Shown piece by piece: positions 22,194 to 29,532 of a DNA stretch of 29,532 bases. Position numbers and translations under genes: made by a program. Position 1 is the first letter of the stretch. Each line of letters opens with the position of its first letter. Source of the stretch: Deltaproteobacteria bacterium (GTDB lineage Bacteria > UBA10199 > SPLOWO2-01-44-7); contig JAUYJH010000161.1 of assembly GCA_030688705.1 (NCBI GenBank), positions 1-29,532 on the forward strand, in the 5' to 3' direction. Below the pieces are notes generated by a model that saw only the letters and a list, made by a program, of their open reading frames with translations, was not told the DNA's origin and did not search any database.

Positions 22194-23067
22194 ACCTCGA
22201 CAAAAATGTTCGTAAGGTGATGTTTATTTTTTCAGTCCTGGTTAATCCCACTTTTCCCTTAAAAATAGCCATAGGGTCTTTGGCAATCTTGTTTAAGATC
22301 GATTCATAGAATTTTCCCATTACTATCGCCGCCATCAACTTTCGCCTCTCTTTTTTTTCAGTGGGAAATTGGGACCACGCCCCTGCAAAGAATTTTTTGG
22401 CCCGCTCGATTTCAAAATAAAGCAGGTCGATGAGATTTAAGTTTTTGGAATTGGCGCCGCCCAAGTCGGACAAACTCACCCCAAATCGCTTTAAATCTTC
22501 CGCCGGAATATAAACACGCCCTTGCCCCAAATCGGTCACGATATCTCTTATAATATTGGTCAGTTGCAGTGCCTTGCCAAGGGCAATGGAGCCTTGCTCT
22601 AATTTTTCCGTTAGGGTGGCGCCAAAAATTCTTATGCAAACCAGGCCGACGCAGGAGGCAACCCGGTAACAGTAAAGATTGAGCTCGGCAAATGTCGCGT
22701 AACTTTTTTTGGAAAGGTCCATCTCGCAACCGGTGACAATCTCTTCCAGATATTTTTTGGGGATGGCGAAAACAGCGACGGCATCTTTTAAAACTTTCGA
22801 TACCGGATGCATTGGAGCACCCGCGTAAATAGCTTCAACCTCGTTCCTCCAAAACCGGAGATTTTTTTGGGCCTCTGTTTCATTTGGGGCCAAATCGACC
22901 GCATCATCGACCAAGCGGCAGAAGGCATAAAAGGCCTCCAGCGCATGTCGTTTTTTGGTCCCTAAAAGATAGAAGGAATAAAAAAAATTCGACCCGCTCT
23001 TTTTACAAATTTGATGGCATATCTGCTGGGCTTTTGGTCTTTGGTCCTCGGTCCTCGGTCTAATCAT
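22159..23067 (-). CDS. hpnD: Presqualene diphosphate synthase HpnD-like
   Basis: 302 residues. It couples two farnesyl diphosphates to presqualene diphosphate, the first step of bacterial squalene (hopanoid) synthesis. The core begins SGSNFFYSFYLLGTKKRHALEAFYAFCRLVDDAVD, with the first Asp motif at 54-58. The second is ALQLTNIIRDIVTDLGQGRVYIP (D175-IVT-D179), with the CYRVASCVGLVCIRIFG helix between. Both ends are repeat-derived: residues 2-13 (IRPRTEDQRPKA) come from a GGACC-type low-complexity repeat and the last ten (CERSEAISQ region) from the element at 22108-22193. The start overlaps the DoxX stop by eight bases. HpnE, needed to finish squalene in the three-enzyme route, is not in the window; the adjacent squalene-synthase-like protein may take that part. 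Confidence 0.87.
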   Translation of the reverse strand: MIRPRTEDQRPKAQQICHQICKKSGSNFFYSFYLLGTKKRHALEAFYAFCRLVDDAVDLAPNETEAQKNLRFWRNEVEAIYAGAPMHPVSKVLKDAVAVFAIPKKYLEEIVTGCEMDLSKKSYATFAELNLYCYRVASCVGLVCIRIFGATLTEKLEQGSIALGKALQLTNIIRDIVTDLGQGRVYIPAEDLKRFGVSLSDLGGANSKNLNLIDLLYFEIERAKKFFAGAWSQFPTEKKERRKLMAAIVMGKFYESILNKIAKDPMAIFKGKVGLTRTEKINITLRTFLSRCHCERSEAISQ

Positions 23068-23476
23068 GCTTTATCGACCATCTTCCGGAGCTGGCGAAGA
23101 GGATACTGATACACATCGCAACGATCGCCAGATTATATTCATAGCCCTGATTCTGCAGAAAAAAACCGTTTTTCCAATGGATGGTATAAACGGCTACCGC
23201 CATGACGCCGAGGATGAAGAGGGCCCCCCAGCGGGCGTAAAACCCCAGCAACACCATAAGTCCGCCGAAAAATTCGGCGCATCCGGCCACAAGCGCCATA
23301 ACGCCTGGAAAAGGGAGCCCCAAATTTTCCATAGACTGGGTGAAACCGCTTAAGCTTGGGCCCCCCCAGAGACCGAACAATTTTTGCCCCCCGTGGGCGA
23401 TGAAAATCGCGCCCAAGGCGATGCGGAGAACAATGATGGTATAGCCGCCGAACCGGTTGAAAATTTTTCCGAGCAT
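23060..23476 (-). CDS. DoxX family membrane protein
   Basis: 138 residues with four hydrophobic helices: IIVLRIALGAIFIAHGGQKLFG, GVMALVAGCAEFFGGLMVLLGF, GALFILGVMAVAVYTIH and YNLAIVAMCISILF. The first-helix pattern (R-x-x-G-x-x-F-x-x-HG-x-x-K-L) and the GxxEFFGG motif are DoxX hallmarks. Members have been tied to quinone or redox partners, but no general role is settled. It appears to be first in the five-gene minus-strand operon, with GGAGG eight bases before its ATG and an eight-base overlap with the HpnD-like gene. It lies 12 bases after the thiI stop codon, so the transcript may start further back at thiI. Confidence 0.88.
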   Translation of the reverse strand: MLGKIFNRFGGYTIIVLRIALGAIFIAHGGQKLFGLWGGPSLSGFTQSMENLGLPFPGVMALVAGCAEFFGGLMVLLGFYARWGALFILGVMAVAVYTIHWKNGFFLQNQGYEYNLAIVAMCISILFASSGRWSIKHD

Positions 23477-23488
23477 CTCCCCCTCCTT

Positions 23489-24640
23489 TTAAAGATCAAA
23501 AACCTTGCATTCTTTTACACCTTTTTGGACCAGAGCGTCTATCTCTAAATCCTTTTCGATCCGTTCCAGTTCTTCGCAGGTTGATTTGGTTTTGGGGTGT
23601 TTCGGAATCATAAAACTACAGCAGTCTTCGTGCGGTTGAATAGAGGTATTGAATGTCCCAATTTTCCTCGCTTCATCAATGATCTCGGTTTTATCCATGC
23701 CGATCAGTGGCCTTAGCACCGGCATGGTGACGGCCTGTTCAATGGAGGTAAGGTTCGATAAGGTTTGCGAGGCCACTTGAGAAAGTGATTCCCCCGTGGC
23801 CAGGGCCAGACAGCCGTGTTCTTTGGCCATTTTTTCGGCGATGCGGAGCATCATGCGGCGGTAAACCAATACTCTGTAATTTTCCGGTGTTTTGGCGATG
23901 ATCTCCTTTTGAATCTCGCCGAAAGGGATCGAAATCATTCTTCCCCCATCCTGATACTCTCCCAACGCCTCTGCCAACTCGAGTACCTTGTCGAGCGATT
24001 GGGGCGAAGTGAAGGGAGCCGAATAAAAATGGATAAACATCATTTCGCAACCCCGCTTCATCATTCTGAAACAGGCCACGGGGGAATCGATCCCCCCCGA
24101 CAAAAGCCCCATCACTTTTCCGGCAATGCCTACAGGCAGGCCCCCCACTCCCTTCACTTTATTAAACCCATAAAAAATTTTGTCTTCGAAGAGCTCTATA
24201 TAAAGAGTCGCTTCCGGTGTTTCAAGGTCCACTCTTGCCCCCGTCTTTTCTTTTACAAAGCCGCCGATCTCTTCGTTGATGAACTGGGAACTTAACGGAA
24301 ATGTTTTCTGCGCCCTTTTCGCGCGGACGGCAAAAGATGAAAAGACAATATCTTGCAGGTGCATCTCTATACCCTGCTTGAGTTTCTCAAGGGAGGGGTC
24401 GGCTACATCGCAAAAAATAAAATTCGAGAGCCCGCAAATCTTTGAGAGGCTGTTTGTGAGCGCTTCAACATCTGGGGTAGCGGCAAAATCAAGCAATAAG
24501 CGGCCTTCAAGGCGGTGAACCCTGCATGGGGCTATTTTCATGCAGATCCCCTGAATTCTCTTTTGAAGCGCCTGTTCAAAGAGAAAACGGTTTTTATTTT
24601 TCAGCGCGATCTCGCCGTAATGGAGAATGACTCGTTTCAT
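23489..24640 (-). CDS. thiI: tRNA 4-thiouridine synthase ThiI (without rhodanese domain)
   Basis: 383 residues. It adenylates and thiolates U8 of tRNA. The order is a ferredoxin-like start (MKRVILHYGEIALKNKNRFLFE), a THUMP domain (about 55-160), and a PP-loop ATP-binding motif SGGIDSPVA (181-189). HEDCC near residues 337-341 follows, marking the AANH/ThiI C terminus. The C-terminal rhodanese domain of the E. coli enzyme is missing, as in the shorter Bacillus type, so sulfur must come directly from a cysteine desulfurase. An upstream ATG at 24727 would add 29 residues of no likeness to the family; 24640 has AAGGA seven bases upstream and is chosen. It may head the transcript that continues into DoxX. 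Confidence 0.94.
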   Translation of the reverse strand: MKRVILHYGEIALKNKNRFLFEQALQKRIQGICMKIAPCRVHRLEGRLLLDFAATPDVEALTNSLSKICGLSNFIFCDVADPSLEKLKQGIEMHLQDIVFSSFAVRAKRAQKTFPLSSQFINEEIGGFVKEKTGARVDLETPEATLYIELFEDKIFYGFNKVKGVGGLPVGIAGKVMGLLSGGIDSPVACFRMMKRGCEMMFIHFYSAPFTSPQSLDKVLELAEALGEYQDGGRMISIPFGEIQKEIIAKTPENYRVLVYRRMMLRIAEKMAKEHGCLALATGESLSQVASQTLSNLTSIEQAVTMPVLRPLIGMDKTEIIDEARKIGTFNTSIQPHEDCCSFMIPKHPKTKSTCEELERIEKDLEIDALVQKGVKECKVFDL

Positions 24641-24734
24641 TTTTAAGTCCTTCAAATTCCTTAAGAATCTTTTTAGTGCAAGGAATATATGAACAATAGA
24701 GGAAATAAAGTTGACAAAAAGCGGCAAATTGCGT

Positions 24735-24788
24735 TTGACACCTCTATATATTGTGGTTTAGCATTCCCCTTGCCACTATATGTTGTGT
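24735..24788 (+). promoter_or_regulatory. nrdJ promoter region with two NrdR boxes
   Basis: Two 16-bp sites fit the NrdR consensus acaCwAtATaTwGtgt: CCTCTATATATTGTGG (24741-24756) and CCACTATATGTTGTGT (24773-24788), about 13 and 14 of 16 positions by eye. They are 32 bases apart, about three helical turns, the usual NrdR spacing. TTGACA (24735-24740) abuts the first box and is a good -35; the -10 is weak (TTAGCA, 24758-24763). NrdR represses ribonucleotide reductase genes in response to nucleotide levels. Confidence 0.85.
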
Positions 24789-24806
24789 AAAAGCTGGGGA
24801 ATAAGT

Positions 24807-24877
24807 GGTGGATAAGGGTGGAATTTCCATTATAAGTAATCGAAATTATTTAGTTTTTAACTAATTGTTTATCCACA
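24807..24877. promoter_or_regulatory. DnaA boxes in the nrdJ leader
   Basis: A perfect DnaA box TTATCCACA lies at 24869-24877 on the plus strand, twelve bases before the start codon. A near match (TTATCCACC, minus strand) lies at 24807-24815. DnaA regulates nrdAB in E. coli, so a replication-linked input is possible here. There is no replication origin context (no dnaA or dnaN, only two boxes). Confidence 0.5.
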
Positions 24878-24888
24878 AGGGGGCCTAC

Positions 24889-27800
24889 GTGTCGACAAAA
24901 TTCGAAACCATCGAGGAAAAATCCAAAATTTCTGCCGGAAAAGAAGAAAATCTCCATCCGGTTTCTGCCGGTGGTTCTGTCGAGCGGTTTTTCACCAAGG
25001 CGGGGAGTGATCCTTTGGAGATGGTTCGGTATGTTCGCCGCCAGTCGCTTATCAATAATACCGACGGCTCGGTTGTTTTCAAAATGGAGGAATGTGAGGC
25101 CCCCGAAGGATGGACTCAACTGGCAGTCGATATTTTGGTCTCCAAATATTTTCGTAAGCGCGGCGTGCCGGGCTTGGGTTATGAAACTTCCGCCAAACAG
25201 GTGGTCCGCCGCATTGCCGAAACGATCCGTCAGTCGGGCGATGCATTGGGCGGTTATTTTGCAACGCCGGAAGATGCGCAAAGTTTTGAAGATGAACTCA
25301 AATTTTTGCTGATCCATCAATATGGCGCTTTCAACTCACCGGTTTGGTTCAATGTCGGCCTCTATCAGAAATACGGGATAGAAGGGTCGGGAGGAAACTG
25401 GTTTTGGAGTCCAAAAACAGATGCTGTTGAAGAGGCAAAAAGATCTTACGAGCATCCGCAAGGGAGTGCGTGTTTCATTCAATCGGTCAATGATGACTTG
25501 ATGTCGATTTTTGAATTGGCAAAAAATGAGGCGCGGCTGTTTAAGCATGGGTCCGGCACAGGGACCAATTTTTCTGCATTGCGCGGCAGGCAGGAAAAGC
25601 TTTCCGGCGGCGGCACTTCTTCCGGCCTGATGTCTTTTTTGGAAGTTTTAGACCGTGGGGCAGGGGCGACTAAATCTGGCGGCACCACGCGGCGCGCGGC
25701 CAAGATGGTCTGCCTCGACATGGATCATCCGGAAATTGTCGATTTCGTCGAATGGAAAATGAGAGAAGAAAAAAAGGCGCATGCCCTGATTGCTTCCGGG
25801 ATGGATGCCGATTTCAACAGTGAGGCGTATCGTACGGTTGGGGGGCAAAATTCCAACAATTCGGTCCGCATCTCGGATGATTTTATGTTCGCGTATCTTA
25901 ACGACGGCGATTGGGAGACAAAATTTCGCACCACAGGTGAAACCTGTGAGAGATTTAAGGCCAAAGATCTGATGCACAAGATTGCCTCTGCCGCCTGGCG
26001 CTGTGCCGACCCCGGAGTGCAATTCGATTCCACCATCAACAAATGGCATACTGTAAAAACCACCGGAAAAATAAATGCCAGTAATCCGTGTTCAGAATTT
26101 GTCTTCCTCGATGACACCTCGTGCAATTTGGCGAGTCTGAATTTGATGAAATTTTATAATGAAGAATCACGCCAGTTTGATGTCGAAAAGTTTCGCCATG
26201 CTTGCAAAGTTTTCACGACGGCACAGGAAATTTTGGTCGACTTTTGTTCCTATCCGACAAAGCAAGTTGCACAAAACAGCCACGACTATCGTCCGCTCGG
26301 CTTGGGCTACGCCAACCTCGGCACACTCTTGATGGTGATGGGGTTGCCCTATGACAGCGACGAGGGAAGGGCCATCTGCTCCGCAATTACGGCCATCATG
26401 AGCGGCAGTGGCTATATCACTTCGGCAGAGATTGCCTCACACAAGGGGGCCTTCCCCGGTTTTGCAAAAAACAGGGAGCCGATGCTTGAGGTGATGCGCC
26501 TCCATAAACAGGCCTCTCACGCCATCGACAAAGAAAAGTGCCCCAACTATTTGCGAGAGGCCGCCATCGCAGAGTGGAACCGCTGTCTCGAAGCCGGAGA
26601 AAAATTTGGGTACCGCAATGCACAGGCCACGGTGCTCGCACCGACGGGTTGTCTTGTTGGGAATTCATTGGTGACCACGGACCGTGGACTGGTGAGGTTA
26701 AAAAAATTGGGAAATCCAAAAGGGGCCCAGTGGCAGGATGTCACTTTTAATGTGTTTACCGATGAAGGTCCTCAACAGGCGACAAAATTTTATGTCAATG
26801 GGATCGCCGAAACGCGACGGATCAAAACAAAATGTGGCTATGAAATTCAGGGGACCGTCAAACATCGCATTCGTGTTGTCGCCAAAGAATCGGGAGAATG
26901 GGTGTGGAAACGTTTCGATGAAATTCAATCCGGAGATATTGTTCCATTGGCCTTGGACCAGATGGTGGGTGAGTCTCAAAAAGTGGCCCTTCCCCCCTTG
27001 GGAGATTTGCACTGGAATGCCGATTTTGAAATCGTGGTGCCGAGAGAAATGACGGCAGATCTTGCGGAGTTCGTCGGCTATTTCATGGGAGACGGGTCTT
27101 TGCACGCCAAGGGGCTTCGTCTTTGTGTGACAGCGGGGGATTTGGATGTGATCGATCGATTGCGTTTTTTATCCAAATCTCTTTTTAATTTGGAACCGAT
27201 CATCAGTGAAAAAAAAGGTTATACAGAAGTCGCTGTTCATTCTGTTCCCCTCACATTTTGGTGGGAGGCTTGTGATTTTATAAAAATCAGACCCGAAGGA
27301 CATTCCGGCAAAGGCTGGACCCCACATATTCCAGATGCCGTCCTTTTTACCAATGATCGTAAAATTTATCAGGCTTTTTTGAGGGGTCTTTTTGAAGCGG
27401 ATGGAACTGTGACAGCTGGAATTCCCAGCTGGACCACCGTTTCCAAAGAATTTTCTGTTGAAGTTAAATCACTTTTGCTGACTTTGGGTTTCCCCACCAC
27501 GACAAAAATGGACGTCAGTGGATGGGGACAGTCCGACATGTATGTGTTGCGTTTGAAAAACCAAACTTATCACACCCCATTTGTTGAAGAAGTCGGTTTT
27601 ATGAGCAAACGAAAGACAAAAAATGTGAAGGTCTCTGAAGCCTATGCTCAAGCGGCAAGAAAAGACGTTATTTATTTGGATGAAAATGTTTTAAAAATGG
27701 CGGTCGGCGATTCGCATAGTGTGCATCACGATGCGGTTGCTCTTTCATTGAGGCGTCATGGGGGTGTTTCCCGCCGCCGCGTTGAAATGATGTATGAGGA

Positions 27801-29412
27801 TTCCGGAGATTTTCGTTTGAAAGAGGCTCTCGGATTTTTTTACGACACCGTTGAATTGAATGAGGATGGGGGAGAACAGCCTACTTATGACTTGTCTGTG
27901 CCAGCAAATGTCACCTACACCGCAAACGGCTTTTTGAGTCATAACACAATCGGTCTTTTGATGGATTGCGATACGACCGGCATTGAACCCGATTTTGCGC
28001 TGGTGAAATTCAAAAAATTGGCCGGCGGCGGCTATTTTAAAATCGTCAATCAAAGTTTGCCGAAAACGTTGCAGGCCATGGGCTATAACAGTTTGCAGGT
28101 TGGCGAAATCATCACCCATGTTTTAGGATCCTGCACCCTCAAAAAGGCGCCGCATATCAACCCGGACACCCTAAAGGCAAAGGGCTTTACCGATGATGAT
28201 TTTGCAAAGGTCGAAAAAGTTTTGCCCGGCGCCTTTGAGCTTTCCAATGCTTTTGGCGCCCATCACCTTGGTAAAGAATTTTTTGCCCGTTTTGGGTTGA
28301 CGGAAGAGCAGTATACAAAACCGGGGTTTAATCTTCTTAAAGATCTTGGATTCAGTGAGGCGCAGATCGAGGAGGCCTCTCTCGCTATTTGCGGACACAT
28401 GACTATCGAGGGGGCGCCCCACTTAAAGCCGGAACACCTACCTATTTTTGATTGCGCGAACAAATGCGGCAAATCGGGAAAACGGTTTTTGGCCCCCATG
28501 TCGCATGTGAAAATGATGGCGGCCGCACAGCCTTTTATCAGCGGCGCCATCAGCAAGACGATCAACATCCCCAACGAGGCAACCGTAGAAGATATTGAAA
28601 AACTCTATGTCGAAACGTGGAGGCTGGGTCTCAAGGCCGTGGCTCTCTATCGGGATGGCTGTAAAATGTCACAGCCGCTTAACAGTGTCAGTGACAGCCA
28701 AAAAGCAAAATCCGTTGTGGTGGAGGTGGAACCGGCCAAACAACAGCACCCCGTTTTAAAACGGAAACGTTTGTCGAAAAGACGCCGTGGTTTGACGATT
28801 GAAGCGAGAGTCGGCGGACAAAAAGTTTATTTAAGAACAGGTGAGTATGATGACGGCGGCTTAGGGGAACTCTTTATCGATATGCACAAAGAGGGAGCGG
28901 CATTTCGAAGCATGATGAACTGTTTTGCGATCGCCGTCTCGCTGGGTCTGCAATACGGGGTGCCTCTGGAAGAATATGTCGATTGTTTTACTTTCACCCG
29001 TTTTGAGCCGCAGGGAGTGGTCGATCATCCGAATGTGAAGATGGCGACTTCGGTGATCGATTATATTTTTCGTGTCTTGGGGTTGGAATATTTGGGCCGG
29101 ACCGATTTCGTGCAGGTGAAACCGACAAAGGATGAAGATGTGGCGTTGGCGATGGAGAGCCAGAAAGGGACCATGGACAATGGACCAGGGACCAAGGACC
29201 AAAAGCGAGAAGAAAAGCCGGTTGCAGGACATATTGTGAAATTGGCAGAACGCAGTACGCAGCACGCAGCGCGCAGCACGGATGGAAACAACGAACATCT
29301 ATCCAAAATGATGGGGGATGCGCCGTTTTGCGATTCGTGCGGACACGTGACAGTAAGAAACGGCGCCTGTTACCGCTGTCTCAACTGCGGTAATTCAATG
29401 GGGTGTTCGTAA
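24889..29412 (+). CDS. nrdJ: Class II (adenosylcobalamin-dependent) ribonucleotide reductase with intein
   Basis: 1507 residues as translated; about 1075 after removal of a 432-residue intein. It reduces ribonucleotides to deoxyribonucleotides using B12, so it works with or without oxygen. Extein marks: Cys195 (QGSACFIQS), Cys401 in NPCSE, Cys412 (DDTSCNLASLN), RPLGLGYANLGTLLM, and after the intein TIGLLMDCDTTGIEPD. The C terminus is a Cys cluster (CDSCG...CYRCLNCG...GCS), the usual NrdJ zinc-ribbon-like tail that shuttles electrons. The GTG start at 24889 has AAGGGGG five bases upstream; an in-frame TTG at 24865 lacks one. About residues 1425-1465, before the Cys tail, are low-complexity repeat translation. 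Regulated by NrdR boxes and perhaps DnaA. Confidence 0.95.
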   Translation: MSTKFETIEEKSKISAGKEENLHPVSAGGSVERFFTKAGSDPLEMVRYVRRQSLINNTDGSVVFKMEECEAPEGWTQLAVDILVSKYFRKRGVPGLGYETSAKQVVRRIAETIRQSGDALGGYFATPEDAQSFEDELKFLLIHQYGAFNSPVWFNVGLYQKYGIEGSGGNWFWSPKTDAVEEAKRSYEHPQGSACFIQSVNDDLMSIFELAKNEARLFKHGSGTGTNFSALRGRQEKLSGGGTSSGLMSFLEVLDRGAGATKSGGTTRRAAKMVCLDMDHPEIVDFVEWKMREEKKAHALIASGMDADFNSEAYRTVGGQNSNNSVRISDDFMFAYLNDGDWETKFRTTGETCERFKAKDLMHKIASAAWRCADPGVQFDSTINKWHTVKTTGKINASNPCSEFVFLDDTSCNLASLNLMKFYNEESRQFDVEKFRHACKVFTTAQEILVDFCSYPTKQVAQNSHDYRPLGLGYANLGTLLMVMGLPYDSDEGRAICSAITAIMSGSGYITSAEIASHKGAFPGFAKNREPMLEVMRLHKQASHAIDKEKCPNYLREAAIAEWNRCLEAGEKFGYRNAQATVLAPTGCLVGNSLVTTDRGLVRLKKLGNPKGAQWQDVTFNVFTDEGPQQATKFYVNGIAETRRIKTKCGYEIQGTVKHRIRVVAKESGEWVWKRFDEIQSGDIVPLALDQMVGESQKVALPPLGDLHWNADFEIVVPREMTADLAEFVGYFMGDGSLHAKGLRLCVTAGDLDVIDRLRFLSKSLFNLEPIISEKKGYTEVAVHSVPLTFWWEACDFIKIRPEGHSGKGWTPHIPDAVLFTNDRKIYQAFLRGLFEADGTVTAGIPSWTTVSKEFSVEVKSLLLTLGFPTTTKMDVSGWGQSDMYVLRLKNQTYHTPFVEEVGFMSKRKTKNVKVSEAYAQAARKDVIYLDENVLKMAVGDSHSVHHDAVALSLRRHGGVSRRRVEMMYEDSGDFRLKEALGFFYDTVELNEDGGEQPTYDLSVPANVTYTANGFLSHNTIGLLMDCDTTGIEPDFALVKFKKLAGGGYFKIVNQSLPKTLQAMGYNSLQVGEIITHVLGSCTLKKAPHINPDTLKAKGFTDDDFAKVEKVLPGAFELSNAFGAHHLGKEFFARFGLTEEQYTKPGFNLLKDLGFSEAQIEEASLAICGHMTIEGAPHLKPEHLPIFDCANKCGKSGKRFLAPMSHVKMMAAAQPFISGAISKTINIPNEATVEDIEKLYVETWRLGLKAVALYRDGCKMSQPLNSVSDSQKAKSVVVEVEPAKQQHPVLKRKRLSKRRRGLTIEARVGGQKVYLRTGEYDDGGLGELFIDMHKEGAAFRSMMNCFAIAVSLGLQYGVPLEEYVDCFTFTRFEPQGVVDHPNVKMATSVIDYIFRVLGLEYLGRTDFVQVKPTKDEDVALAMESQKGTMDNGPGTKDQKREEKPVAGHIVKLAERSTQHAARSTDGNNEHLSKMMGDAPFCDSCGHVTVRNGACYRCLNCGNSMGCS
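26650..27945 (+). mobile_element. Intein with LAGLIDADG homing endonuclease inside NrdJ
   Basis: 432 codons in frame. It starts with Cys1 (CLVGNSLVTTDRG) directly after the extein LAPTG and ends in ...FLSHN before extein Thr+1 (TIGLLMDC). Splicing block B is seen as GTVKHRIRV, with the TxxH changed only slightly, and block F/G as YDLSVPANVTYTANGFLSHN. The endonuclease core has both LAGLIDADG helices: EFVGYFMGDGS (about 27069-27100) and FLRGLFEADGT (about 27376-27408). All splicing residues (Cys1, penultimate His, Asn, +1 Thr) are in place, so splicing is expected. The insertion point, between APTG and TIGLL of the reductase active region, is a known intein site in this enzyme class. Confidence 0.94.
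29166..29280. repeat. Low-complexity repeats translated in the NrdJ linker
   Basis: Two units lie in the coding region: a run of GGACCAN (29167-29206), which resembles the start of the HpnD-like gene (about 23030-23066, opposite strand), and a run of CGCAGYAC/CGCAGC (29251-29280). Together they encode MDNGPGTKDQ and RSTQHAARST, between the reductase core and the Cys-rich tail. Confidence 0.7.
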
Positions 29413-29416
29413 AGTT

Positions 29417-29452
29417 CCCTCTCCCCCTGTGGGAGAGGGTTAGGGTGAGGGG
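29417..29452. repeat. Palindromic repeat after nrdJ (CCCTCTCCC hairpin), possible terminator
   Basis: A perfect 9-bp stem CCCTCTCCC-cctgt-GGGAGAGGG (29417-29439) is followed by ttagggtgagggg. It starts five bases after the nrdJ stop and lies between nrdJ and the convergent partial gene, whose stop codon is inside it. There is no T tract. Confidence 0.7.
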
Positions 29453-29532
29453 AGTAAGCGTCGTTTCAAATCAGCCAGCTCCCGCTCAATCCGTGCAGGA
29501 CTCGCCTCATCTTTTTTGAGCTGTTCGATGCG
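29440..29532 (-). CDS. C-terminal end of an unidentified, coiled-coil-like protein (partial)
   Basis: The minus strand is open from the window edge for 30 codons, RIEQLKKDEASPARIERELADL..., ending LLPSP-stop. The charged heptad-like pattern suggests a coiled coil. The final LPSP and stop come from the palindromic repeat at 29417-29452. Too short to assign; it could be a chance reading frame. Confidence 0.4.
   Translation of the reverse strand, partial: RIEQLKKDEASPARIERELADLKRRLLPSP

Noticed and set aside
24641..24727. ThiI N-terminal extension to 24727
   Set aside because: The extra 29 residues have no counterpart in ThiI, whereas MKRVILHYGEIALK at 24640 is the family start and has a good ribosome binding site.
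24807..24877. Chromosomal origin of replication
   Set aside because: Only one perfect and one near DnaA box, no AT-rich unwinding region with box clusters and no dnaA, dnaN or parAB nearby.
24865..24888. TTG start for nrdJ at 24865
   Set aside because: It overlaps the DnaA box and lacks a Shine-Dalgarno; the GTG at 24889 is preceded by AAGGGGG at good spacing.
26650..27945. NrdJ interrupted by a frameshift or fused foreign gene
   Set aside because: The insert is in frame, begins with Cys, ends with His-Asn before Thr and carries LAGLIDADG motifs, so it is an intein.

Overview
The window reads as chromosomal DNA from an uncultured Gram-negative bacterium, most like the Deltaproteobacteria in the broad sense. 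The reasons are an outer-membrane beta-barrel protein, a tandem DUF507 pair, a CIRCE-controlled groESL operon, a B12-dependent class II ribonucleotide reductase, hopanoid-type squalene synthase homologues and a heavy load of short dispersed palindromic repeats. This placement is inference; no rRNA or tRNA gene was seen.

Layout. 1-516: 5'-truncated REP-associated (RAYT) transposase on the minus strand with a cluster of REP-like hairpins. 518-5027 (minus strand): beta-barrel outer-membrane protein, groEL terminator, groEL, groES, CIRCE and promoter, then two overlapping DUF507 genes. 5049-7331 (plus): prpD (methylcitrate pathway) and a core-only DAHP synthase. 7543-9401: accessory patch with one orphan gene, a RelE/ParE-type toxin-antitoxin pair and a VapBC pair; the toxin-antitoxin part is bracketed by a remnant and the intact copy of the 3' end of a methylenetetrahydrofolate reductase gene. 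9444-11932 (minus): homocysteine methyltransferase/MTHFR fusion and a metallo-beta-lactamase-fold hydrolase. 12027-16826 (plus): greA, a secreted orphan protein, trkH and a copper P-type ATPase. 16952-18852 (plus): two overlapping genes for membrane-anchored protein-kinase-like proteins, the first a pseudokinase and the second with an intact catalytic loop. 18969-23476 (minus): an unusual operon of DoxX, HpnD-like prenyl synthase, squalene-synthase-like protein, radical SAM protein and Rnl2-type RNA ligase. 23489-24640 (minus): thiI. 24735-29412 (plus): nrdJ, with NrdR and DnaA boxes upstream and a 432-residue LAGLIDADG intein inside. 29440-29532: the C-terminal end of an unidentified minus-strand gene.

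The two most interesting loci are the tandem pseudokinase/kinase pair with glycine-zipper-like membrane hairpins (16952-18852) and the mixed isoprenoid/radical-SAM/RNA-ligase operon (18969-23476). A third theme runs through the whole window: at least six families of short palindromic or low-complexity repeats. They sit between genes, supply ribosome binding sites, act as probable terminators, and in several places have become part of coding sequence (outer-membrane protein signal region, HpnD-like N and C termini, squalene-synthase-like C terminus, radical SAM domain, NrdJ linker). One 16-20 bp palindrome has apparently inserted inside other repeats.
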